This document shows positions 6,348-11,898 of a DNA stretch of 16,818 bases, one piece after another; the first letter of the stretch is position 1, and every line of letters begins with the position of its first letter. Origin of the DNA: JABMRF01 sp964434235 (GTDB lineage Bacteria; Patescibacteriota; Patescibacteriia; UBA11705; JABHMO01). The stretch covers positions 1-16,818 of the forward strand of contig CAYSUN010000027.1 of the NCBI GenBank assembly GCA_964434235.1. The letters run 5' to 3'. Under the pieces are notes generated by a model. It worked only from the letters and a program-made list of their open reading frames with translations. It made no database searches and was not told the origin of the DNA. The translations under genes and the position numbers were made by a program.

Positions 6348-6697
6348 AGTGGAGAAAAATGTAATAATTTTCACTTATTTCTCCAATCCGCTACACTCCA
6401 GTCGAAATGACAAGTAGGATTACATTTTTCAAAAACGCAGAACACCACATTGTCTTTTCGACCGATACGAAGTGAGTGGAGAAAAATGTAATAATTTTCA
6501 CTTATTTCTCCAATCCGCTACACTCCAGTCGAAATGACAAGTAGGATTACATTTTTCAAAAACGCAGAACACCACATTGTCTTTTCGACCGATACGAAGT
6601 GAGTGGAGAAAAATGTAATAATTTTCACTTATTTCTCCAATCCGCTACGCTCCAGTCGAAATGACAAGTAAGATTACATTTTTCAAAAACGCAGAAC
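6348..6697. repeat. 127-bp tandem repeat, 2.75 copies, rich in inverted repeats
   Basis: Copies lie at 6348-6474, 6475-6601 and 6602-6697 (partial). Copies 1 and 2 appear identical. Copy 3 differs at two bases (ctacGctcc; caagtAagatt) and breaks off after gcagaac. Each unit contains arms TGTCTTTTCGAC (for example 6451-6462) and GTCGAAATGACA (6528-6539), an 11/12 inverted match that spans the copy junction, and GAAAAATGTAAT (6481-6492) with ATTACATTTTTC (6546-6557), a perfect 12-bp inverted match. The TTTCGAC...GTGGAGAAA core resembles dispersed palindromic elements I recall from draft genomes of several bacterial phyla. In RNA it would fold into successive hairpins at the 3' end of the serpin mRNA. 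Confidence 0.92.
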
Positions 6698-6718
6698 CTT
6701 CCCTTTTAGGTTAATTTC

Positions 6719-6727
6719 TGCTAAAAT
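6719..6727 (+). promoter_or_regulatory. extended -10 promoter of the small-gene cluster
   Basis: TGCTAAAAT fits an extended -10 element 33 bp before the ATG at 6761. It lies just outside the last repeat copy. The -35 region is poor. Confidence 0.45.
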
Positions 6728-6760
6728 ACACAAAGTAAACTATTAATAATTATAAAACTT

Positions 6761-7057
6761 ATGTCATTCGAAAATCTAGCAATGCAAACACCAGCGAAAA
6801 AGGAACTCCCAACTATTGAATTAAGCCAAGAAGATTTTAATTTACTTCATACCTCTTTTGGTAAAGGCGGTGAAGATGTTACCGAGCTAATGGCTCAAAA
6901 AGGAATTACTTATGATTCTGGCGATATTATTGCAGTTATCGACGGTAAGAGGAGAATGTTTACCACAAAAAAAAGTGATTTTTTCACAGAATTAGCACCA
7001 GAAACAGTTGAAGAAAAACATGGATCTGAAGTTCGAAATTCAATCGATTCAATATAA
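6761..7057 (+). CDS. hypothetical protein, 98 aa
   Basis: No family recognised. The protein is soluble and acidic, with no signal or membrane segment. Residues 20-33 (ELSQEDFNLLHTSF) and 38-47 look helical, and 52-70 (SGDIIAVIDGKRRMFTTKK) look like a short beta hairpin. The Ser/Glu-rich ends are probably flexible. It is preceded by an extended -10 promoter and lacks a Shine-Dalgarno sequence. The two small genes that follow (gaps of 42 and 12 bp) are probably on the same transcript. The regular codon pattern and position in a compact run support a real gene. Confidence 0.7.
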   Translation: MSFENLAMQTPAKKELPTIELSQEDFNLLHTSFGKGGEDVTELMAQKGITYDSGDIIAVIDGKRRMFTTKKSDFFTELAPETVEEKHGSEVRNSIDSI

Positions 7058-7099
7058 TTTTTTTAGCTAATCCAAATTTTAAATAAAAACAAAATATTT

Positions 7100-7312
7100 A
7101 TGCTTCAAAAGTTTTTACATCTAAAAAAACATCACCAATTATTATTCAGTTTTATAGTTTTATCAGGAGTAGTTTGTTTATGGAGAGGAATTTGGGGTCT
7201 ATTAGACATGTATCTAATGCCAAGCAATACAGAACTAAGTTTTGTTTTCTCAATTATCTTAGGTTCTATAATAATTGGCACAACCCATTACACAATTGAC
7301 AAACTAGTTTAG
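7100..7312 (+). CDS. small membrane protein with two TM segments
   Basis: A 70-residue protein with a basic N-terminus (LKKHHQ) and two hydrophobic helices at about 13-36 and 46-64, separated by a short loop with MPSNTEL. The first helix ends in LWRGIWGLLDMYL, a pattern I associate with small conserved membrane proteins of uncultured bacteria and archaea, but I cannot attach a family name. With the positive N-terminus both ends would be cytoplasmic. It is 12 bp before the DUF2164 gene and so likely cotranscribed. No function is inferred. Confidence 0.7.
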   Translation: MLQKFLHLKKHHQLLFSFIVLSGVVCLWRGIWGLLDMYLMPSNTELSFVFSIILGSIIIGTTHYTIDKLV

Positions 7313-7324
7313 TTTTTATCAATT

Positions 7325-7579
7325 ATGACTGTAATTAAAAGGAAGTGGGACATTCTAACTGACAAGCAACGCCAAGTGGCAAGAGAGGAAGTAATTAGAT
7401 TTTTTGCCCAAGAGCTGGACCAAGAAATTGGCTTTATTATGGCTGAACAGATTTTAGATTTTTTCTTGGAAATGAATTTTACTCCTACTTACAATTACGC
7501 TATTGAAGACTCAAAAAAATTACTCAAGAAAAGATTCCAAGATTTTGAGTTTGATTTAGATTTACTAATTAATAAGTAA
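7325..7579 (+). CDS. DUF2164 family protein
   Basis: The 84-residue protein fits DUF2164, a family of about 80 residues with the pattern LTxxQRxxxxxEIxxFFxxELDxEIGxxxAExxLDFFLE and a C-terminal YNxAIEDxxxxL. Here these read LTDKQRQ (11-17), FFAQELDQEIG (26-36), AEQILDFFLE (40-49) and YNYAIEDS (57-63). It is predicted all-helical and cytoplasmic. The biochemical role of the family is not known to me. It is the third gene of the small plus-strand cluster and has no Shine-Dalgarno sequence. Confidence 0.85.
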   Translation: MTVIKRKWDILTDKQRQVAREEVIRFFAQELDQEIGFIMAEQILDFFLEMNFTPTYNYAIEDSKKLLKKRFQDFEFDLDLLINK

Positions 7580-7646
7580 AACAAAAATTTAATCGTCCGT
7601 TTAAATAAAAGGCCGAATCGTCAACCGACAAACACAGGAGCGAAAA

Positions 7647-7931
7647 ATGTACCAACAACCCCCAAAAAGTGCTTTACTTTGGTATGATCTAAAAAATGCA
7701 GTTAGAAGATTAAAGTATAGAGTTTGGAATAAACACCTTTTACTCAGTTGGTATAAACTATGGGTTAGAAAAGATGAATTTCATCGCTCACTTGACCTGG
7801 ATGGTCGCGCGCTAGAAGTAATGACAAAAAAAGAAAGACAAATTTATTGTAAAGACTTAGTCAAAAGACGAGAAATTGCTCATTATAAAGATCTAAAGAC
7901 CGAACTGGATCAATTGTTACAAAAAAATTGA
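7647..7931 (+). CDS. hypothetical basic protein, 94 aa
   Basis: No family recognised. The protein is basic and aromatic-rich at the N-terminus (ALLWYDLKNAVRRLKYRVW, about 9-27; SWYKLWVRK, 34-42) and probably helical in its C-terminal half (about 54-92), where KKERQIYCKDLVKRREIAHY is strongly charged. It has no signal peptide; the amphipathic aromatic segments might associate with membrane or nucleic acid. The start is well supported by AGGAG six bases upstream of the ATG, a feature shared with only three other genes here. Its leader (7580-7646) is locally GC-richer. A hairpin at 7957-7984 lies 25 bp after its TGA stop and may end this transcript too. Confidence 0.72.
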   Translation: MYQQPPKSALLWYDLKNAVRRLKYRVWNKHLLLSWYKLWVRKDEFHRSLDLDGRALEVMTKKERQIYCKDLVKRREIAHYKDLKTELDQLLQKN

Positions 7932-7950
7932 AAGTTGTGCTTTCCTTGCA

Positions 7951-7984
7951 AAAAAAATTCCCACTTGGAAAGCCAAGTGGGAAT
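7951..7984 (-). terminator. rho-independent terminator, minus strand (possibly both)
   Basis: A perfect 12-bp stem, ATTCCCACTTGG (7957-7968) with CCAAGTGGGAAT (7973-7984), has a 4-base loop. The A7 at 7951-7957 provides the minus-strand T-tract. The plus side is only moderately T-rich (atgttttcttt), so termination of the upstream plus gene is possible but weaker. Confidence 0.88.
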
Positions 7985-7993
7985 ATGTTTTCT

Positions 7994-8212
7994 TTATTCG
8001 TTGCAAAAATTTGCCAGCAAGGCAGTTCCTTCATGTTGGGAATACCCATAATCAATTTGATAGGGAAATTCCCCAGACTCATCTTCAGGTCGATAAACCA
8101 ATGCATTGTCTTCGTTAAGTTCTTTACCCTGTTTGGCGAGTCGAACAACTGCCTCCAATGCACGCAAAATCTCCGACTTATCACTGCCACTGATTGCGAT
8201 AAAAAGATGCAT
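7994..8212 (-). CDS. hypothetical small protein, 72 aa
   Basis: No family recognised. A soluble, acidic 72-residue protein starting with a hydrophobic strand MHLFIAIS, then a helix (about 11-32) and a C-terminal stretch with YQIDYGYSQHEGTALLANF. Only one Cys (C70). I prefer this frame over the longer open frames on both strands across the same DNA because it has a GGGAGG 5 bases before the ATG, a consensus promoter (8266-8294) and a strong terminator 9 bp after the stop. GC content by eye (about 42%) is above the surrounding genes. This is an autonomous one-gene cassette. Confidence 0.75.
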   Translation of the reverse strand: MHLFIAISGSDKSEILRALEAVVRLAKQGKELNEDNALVYRPEDESGEFPYQIDYGYSQHEGTALLANFCNE

Positions 8213-8265
8213 CGTAACCTCCCTTGTCCTTTTGTTATTTTAACATAAAGCAACACTAACAACAT

Positions 8266-8294
8266 ATAATATACTATAATTTATAATTTGTCAA
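8266..8294 (-). promoter_or_regulatory. promoter of the 72-aa protein gene
   Basis: On the minus strand, consensus TTGACA (8294-8289), a 17-bp spacer and TATTAT (8271-8266). The leader would be about 45 nt and includes the GGGAGG ribosome-binding site. Confidence 0.65.
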
Positions 8295-8330
8295 TAATAA
8301 TCTACTAAAATCCAAAAAACATAAAACTAT

Positions 8331-9590
8331 ATGGGTCATATAACACCAAAAAACTATCTAAATTTACAATCAAGATTGGACCGTTCACCTCAAGGAGCGC
8401 CAGCGAGTGAGACTTTATTCAAAATCTTACAAGTTCTTTTTACTGAAGAAGAAGCTGGCTTAGTTTCCAAGTTGCCAATTAACTTTGTAACGGCTAAAAA
8501 AGCTTCTAAAATTTGGAAAAAAACTGTCAAAGAAGCTGAAGAAATCCTTGATGAATTGGCTAATAAAGGTTTATTTCTTGATATTCAAAAAGATGATGAT
8601 CGTGCTTATATATTAGCCCCAACTATGGCTGGTTTTTTTGAATTTTCAATTATGCGCACTGATGGAAAATTTGACCGCAAACTTTTATCTGAACTTTATC
8701 ACCAATATATAAATGTGGAAGATCGTTTTGTCAAAGAAGTCTTGGCTATTGAACCATCAATCGCCAGAACTTTTGTTCATCAAGATACTTTATGCGAACA
8801 AGCTAAAACTGAAATTTTAGATTATGAAAAAGCTACCGAAGTAATTAACACAGCTTTTTGTATAACTGTTGGAACTTGTTACTGTAGGCACAAAATGGAA
8901 CATCTGGGTAAAGCTTGTGATATGCCTCAAGAAGTTTGCTTAACTTTTAATAATCCTGCTCAAAGTTTAGCAAAACACGGAATTGCCAAAAAAATATCCA
9001 AAGAAGAAGCTCACAAAATTCTCAAACAATGTATAAATCTTGGTTTAGTACAAATTGGAGATAATGTAAAAAATGAAGTGGGCTGGATATGTAATTGTTG
9101 CGGTTGTTGTTGTGAAGCTCTCTTGGCTTACAAAAAGATTGGGGATAGACCAGCAATCAATAGCAATTACCAACCAAAAGTTGATTATAATAAATGTCTT
9201 GGTTGTGGTCTTTGTGCTAAAAAATGCCCAGTGGATGCAATTACTATAAAAGACAACAAACCTGTAATTGATTTTCAGGTTTGTATTGGTTGTGGAGTAT
9301 GCACGAGATTTTGCGCGCCCAAAGCCATAGAAATGACTAAACGAGATAATACTAAATTTGTTCCAGAAAGTACATTTGAACGTTTTGTTATAGGTGCAAT
9401 CAATGAAGGTAAATTGCAAAATTTAATTGTTGATAATTATAATCTTTGGACATTTGAACTTGTTCGAAAATTTTTAAAAGTAATTCTAGAATTACCACCA
9501 ATCAAAAGAAAATTAGCTGATCAGCAGTTACAATCAAAATACATTAATAAACTTCGCAAAAAATACTTTGAAATGAAAAAAATAATATAA
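8331..9590 (+). CDS. multi-cluster 4Fe-4S ferredoxin-domain protein
   Basis: A 419-residue cytoplasmic iron-sulfur protein. The N-terminal ~110 residues look like a winged-helix domain (LFTEEEAGLVSKL..., EAEEILDELANKGL). A middle Cys cluster follows, C183-x-C185, C196 and C203 (GTCYC, GKAC, EVC), then a second cluster C254-N-C256-C257-G-C259-C260-C261. Next are two classical bacterial ferredoxin motifs, C289/C292/C295/C299-P and C318/C321/C324/C328, together able to bind two 4Fe-4S clusters. The C-terminal ~80 residues are helical and basic. The Cys arrangement resembles a family of ferredoxin-like proteins seen in anaerobes, thought to take part in electron transfer; its partner is unknown. 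Sixteen bp separate it from the Cys-repeat lipoprotein gene, so the two are cotranscribed. No Shine-Dalgarno sequence. Confidence 0.88.
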   Translation: MGHITPKNYLNLQSRLDRSPQGAPASETLFKILQVLFTEEEAGLVSKLPINFVTAKKASKIWKKTVKEAEEILDELANKGLFLDIQKDDDRAYILAPTMAGFFEFSIMRTDGKFDRKLLSELYHQYINVEDRFVKEVLAIEPSIARTFVHQDTLCEQAKTEILDYEKATEVINTAFCITVGTCYCRHKMEHLGKACDMPQEVCLTFNNPAQSLAKHGIAKKISKEEAHKILKQCINLGLVQIGDNVKNEVGWICNCCGCCCEALLAYKKIGDRPAINSNYQPKVDYNKCLGCGLCAKKCPVDAITIKDNKPVIDFQVCIGCGVCTRFCAPKAIEMTKRDNTKFVPESTFERFVIGAINEGKLQNLIVDNYNLWTFELVRKFLKVILELPPIKRKLADQQLQSKYINKLRKKYFEMKKII

Positions 9591-9606
9591 ACTAAAAAAT
9601 AACCTT

Positions 9607-10011
9607 ATGAAAAAACTATTTTTAATTTTATTTTTAATTGTTTTACTAACTGGTTGCACTAAAACAAGTGAAAACAATCAAAACAATGAAAACGCAAATT
9701 TGAAATTAACAAAAAACAACTCTAACTGTTTTCAACTTGAAGAATTAGTTGATGAATACGGTTGTACTCCAACTATGATTTGTGAAACTGGCCAAGTTTG
9801 TCGCAAAGGTGCTTGTTTCAATGAAAATGAAGCTCCAGACAAATACGGTTGCTATCCATCAACAATTTGTTCAACAAGCCAAGTTTGTCGCAAGGGAACT
9901 TGCGTTAAGGAAGAAACAGCTTTAGATGCTTACGGTTGCGCTCCAAATATACAGTGTGCAGACAATCAAGTTTGCCGACAAGGAATTTGTTATACTATTT
10001 GCCAAGAATAA
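9607..10011 (+). CDS. lipoprotein with three 29-residue Cys repeats
   Basis: A 134-residue lipoprotein with a clear signal and lipobox LLTGC (C17 lipidated), a short Asn-rich linker (21-40), and three tandem copies of a repeat with exact 29-residue period: C53/C59/C65/C70, C82/C88/C94/C99 and C111/C117/C123/C128. The consensus is DxYGCxPxxxCxxxQVCRxGxC. Two extra Cys (C41, C132) flank the array. Each repeat has four Cys, consistent with two disulfides per unit, in a style seen in extracellular Cys-rich modules. No family name is known to me. The domain should face outside the cytoplasmic membrane. It is downstream of the Fe-S gene in the same transcript and ends at a shared bidirectional terminator. 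Confidence 0.85.
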   Translation: MKKLFLILFLIVLLTGCTKTSENNQNNENANLKLTKNNSNCFQLEELVDEYGCTPTMICETGQVCRKGACFNENEAPDKYGCYPSTICSTSQVCRKGTCVKEETALDAYGCAPNIQCADNQVCRQGICYTICQE

Positions 10012-10032
10012 AAAAAATATAATTATAACAAA

Positions 10033-10058
10033 AAAACACTAGACTTACCTAGTGTTTT
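10033..10058. terminator. bidirectional terminator between convergent genes
   Basis: AAAACACTAG (10033-10042) pairs perfectly with CTAGTGTTTT (10049-10058) around a 6-base loop. A and T runs on both sides allow use by the lipoprotein gene (+) and the EamA transporter gene (-). Confidence 0.85.
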
Positions 10059-10075
10059 AAATTTATTTAAAAATT

Positions 10076-10990
10076 TTATTTTTCTACTATAACTTTTTGC
10101 TCAACTGGCATTTGGTCAAAAACACCCTTGATAACATCGAACAAAAGATAAACTGCTGAACTGACAAACCCAATGCCCAACCATTGAACAAAAGTTATAT
10201 TACCTTGTATAAAAATTTTATTGAGAACTGTTGTTATAGGAACGGCAATTACTAGAATTGAAGTAAAAACTGAGGCTGGTAAACGTTTCAAAGCATGAGC
10301 CCAAGTATAAACATAACCCAACAATAAAACAGAAGTAACAATAATCCACTGCCAACCAACTATCGGAAGTTGTAAAATCAAACCAGCACTACCCGTTACC
10401 ATTAAAAATACAAGCATGATAATCGCTCCAAAAAACATTCTTGCCCAAGCAACTATTTCTGGTTCAACTCTTCGTAATACTTTTTTAGCCACAATATACT
10501 CAATTGACCAAAATAAAGTTGCACCTAATATTAATAATTCAGCTGAACCAAACTGAAAAGATTTAAAACCAGAAAGTAAATAATTACCAACGATCAAAAG
10601 TAGCAAAGCAAACAATTGCATTTTGCCAATTTTTTCTTTTAAAAAAGTAAGAGCCAATAAACTAACCCAAACAAATAATGTTTTGTGAATAACAGCAGCA
10701 TTTACAGAAGTCGCTAGACTCAAACCCTTAAAAAACATTAGAAAGGGGATGCTTCCGCCAATAAATCCAATAGTAACTAATCTAACCCAATCACCTTTTT
10801 TAATAGCCTTTAATTTCTTTACAATAAAAGGCGAAACTATGAATAAAGAAAGAACCAAGGCCACAAATAAATTTTTAACTGTTGTTAAAACATATGGATT
10901 AGAAATTGAATTTGAAGCAAATTTGTTTAGAAAAACTGAAACTCCACTGATAAAAGCTGCAGCCAAAGCAAATGAAAATCCTTTACGCAT
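10076..10990 (-). CDS. EamA-family (DMT superfamily) membrane transporter
   Basis: A 304-residue polytopic protein with about ten hydrophobic helices, arranged as two EamA repeats of five (roughly 5-140 and 148-285), the typical architecture and length of drug/metabolite exporters. Characteristic features are the N-terminal AAAFISGVSVFLNKFA, the loop SLATSVNAAVIHKTLFVWVSLLALTFLKEKIG (roughly residues 91-122) with the usual acidic-basic LKEKI end of helix 4, and the second-repeat LFWSIEYIVAKKV. EamA proteins export amino acids, metabolites or drugs; the substrate here is unknown. It starts 2 bp after the stop of the HypC-like gene and is probably the last gene of the fur-led operon. No Shine-Dalgarno sequence is visible. 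Confidence 0.88.
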   Translation of the reverse strand: MRKGFSFALAAAFISGVSVFLNKFASNSISNPYVLTTVKNLFVALVLSLFIVSPFIVKKLKAIKKGDWVRLVTIGFIGGSIPFLMFFKGLSLATSVNAAVIHKTLFVWVSLLALTFLKEKIGKMQLFALLLLIVGNYLLSGFKSFQFGSAELLILGATLFWSIEYIVAKKVLRRVEPEIVAWARMFFGAIIMLVFLMVTGSAGLILQLPIVGWQWIIVTSVLLLGYVYTWAHALKRLPASVFTSILVIAVPITTVLNKIFIQGNITFVQWLGIGFVSSAVYLLFDVIKGVFDQMPVEQKVIVEK

Positions 10991-10992
10991 AA

Positions 10993-11205
10993 CTAATTTT
11001 GTTTTAATAATTTAATTAATTCCAAAGCTTCATCAGCTGGAATTTTTTGCATAGCTAGATTAGCGTTAACAAGCACCCAATCGCCAATCTGTATATCAAC
11101 TAACGCAGATATTGTAACTCTTTTTTCTTGTTTCTTCAAATCGTGCGCAATCGCAGTTACCTGATCTTCAAACCTAATTATTTGATAAGGGAAAGTTAAA
11201 CACAT
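10993..11205 (-). CDS. hypC: HypC/HybG/HupF-family protein
   Basis: HypC is a small chaperone that, with HypD, carries the Fe(CN)2CO precursor to [NiFe]-hydrogenase large subunits through its N-terminal Cys. The 70-residue protein keeps the key start MCLxxP (C2, P6), the two barrel strands QVTAIAHDL and RVTISALVDIQIGDWVLVNANLAM, and the family ending A-x-QKI followed by an acidic helix (EALELIKLLKQ). The usual G-K after P6 reads Y-Q, a divergence. No hydrogenase or other hyp gene lies in the window, so either the rest of the system is elsewhere or the protein has another role. It sits between the Fur-family gene (51 bp upstream) and the transporter gene. Confidence 0.8.
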   Translation of the reverse strand: MCLTFPYQIIRFEDQVTAIAHDLKKQEKRVTISALVDIQIGDWVLVNANLAMQKIPADEALELIKLLKQN

Positions 11206-11256
11206 AACAAAAAATTATTTAACAATTCTAATTATTACTTAAGCTAAAACACTATT

Positions 11257-11658
11257 TTACTTTATTACACTTGAACAATCATTACAAAAACCATAAAAAA
11301 ACAAACGATGACCAGTTACTTTATAATTATGTCTTTTTTGTATTTGCGAATTAAGTTCTAACAATTCTTCTTGACTAACATTTTCCACTTTATCACATTG
11401 TTCACAAACCAAATGATAGTGATTAGTAACGATTCCATCATAGCGAACATGATCTTTGCCATAATACAAAGGACAAACTAAGCCCATTTGCTCCAAAACA
11501 ATTAAATTTCGATAAACTGTACCAAAACTAATTCTAGGCATTTTTTTTCTAACTGCCTCAAAAACATGTTCAGCCGTTGGATGGGTGAGTGACTTATCTT
11601 TTACATAATCATAAATAACTTGACGCTGATCAGTCATTCTAAAACTGGGACTAAGCAT
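11257..11658 (-). CDS. Fur/PerR-family metalloregulator
   Basis: A 133-residue Fur-family repressor. The winged helix covers about 1-75, with the recognition region RISFGTVYRNLIVLEQMGLV (42-61). The structural zinc site is complete: C85-x-x-C88 and C125-x-x-C128. The regulatory-metal ligands align to PerR as H31, D74, H80 and H82, but the position equivalent to PerR D104 (eight residues after the first zinc Cys) is N93, which should weaken metal binding or peroxide sensing. It is therefore not safe to choose between Fur, PerR and Zur. The start at 11658 gives a typical N-terminus; M8 (11637) is an alternative. A consensus promoter and two AT-rich palindromes lie upstream. It is the first gene of the likely operon with the HypC-like protein and the exporter. 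Confidence 0.9.
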   Translation of the reverse strand: MLSPSFRMTDQRQVIYDYVKDKSLTHPTAEHVFEAVRKKMPRISFGTVYRNLIVLEQMGLVCPLYYGKDHVRYDGIVTNHYHLVCEQCDKVENVSQEELLELNSQIQKRHNYKVTGHRLFFYGFCNDCSSVIK

Positions 11659-11681
11659 ATATATGCAAATTAATATATTAA
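11655..11681. promoter_or_regulatory. two perfect AT-rich palindromes at the fur-like gene start
   Basis: GCATATATATGC (11655-11666) covers the start codon, and TTAATATATTAA (11670-11681) lies just upstream in the leader. Both are 12-bp perfect palindromes. Fur-family operators are AT-rich inverted repeats, so autoregulation is plausible, but AT-rich DNA produces such palindromes by chance. Confidence 0.35.
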
Positions 11682-11715
11682 AATAAGTACATTATTAAGA
11701 ATAATTCCTAATTAG

Positions 11716-11744
11716 ATTATAATACAAATAGGGAGTAGCGTCAA
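11716..11744 (-). promoter_or_regulatory. promoter of the fur-like / hypC / EamA operon
   Basis: On the minus strand, TTGACG (11744-11739), a 17-bp spacer and consensus TATAAT (11721-11716). Transcription should begin near 11709, giving a leader of about 50 nt that contains the palindromes. A perfect DnaA-box 9-mer, TTATCCACA, lies just outside the -35 at 11748-11756 on the plus strand. Confidence 0.7.
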
Positions 11745-11836
11745 AAGTTATCCACAGGCAGTACAGAAAAAACCATCTAACCTTAAACTATAAAAAAATA
11801 AAAATAAATAACTAAATTTACCACCCTCACTCCCCT

Positions 11837-11868
11837 AAAAAAAAAGAGTGCCACCAATTGGCAACTCC
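11837..11868 (-). terminator. rho-independent terminator of thiI
   Basis: On the minus strand, GAGTTGCCA pairs with TGGCACTC (one bulged T) around a short loop and is followed by nine T residues (the A run at 11837-11845). It lies about 30 bp after the thiI stop. Confidence 0.75.
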
Positions 11869-11898
11869 CCTGCTCCACTCCCGAACCAAGAATCAATC

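Larger units (their letters stand above)
6301..6760. other. 460-bp gene-free interval: tandem repeats plus a promoter
   Basis: Between the serpin stop and the next ATG there is no gene I can support. Bases 6301-6347 are AT-rich and unremarkable. Bases 6348-6697 hold the 127-bp tandem repeat. Bases 6698-6760 contain an extended -10 element for the downstream genes. Confidence 0.8.

Noticed and set aside
6348..6697. CRISPR array
   Set aside because: The whole 127-bp unit is repeated without unique spacers, and no cas gene is in the window.
7861..8265. Longer open frames on both strands over the 72-aa protein gene
   Set aside because: They lack ribosome-binding sites, run through the perfect terminator hairpin, and are in conflict with a frame that has promoter, SD and terminator in place.
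9045..9419. Open frame antisense to the ferredoxin motifs
   Set aside because: The plus frame carries unmistakable CxxCxxCxxxC motifs; the antisense frame is a compositional shadow.
10749..11015. Plus-strand frame over the EamA transporter start
   Set aside because: It lies antisense to recognised membrane helices and lacks any promoter or SD.
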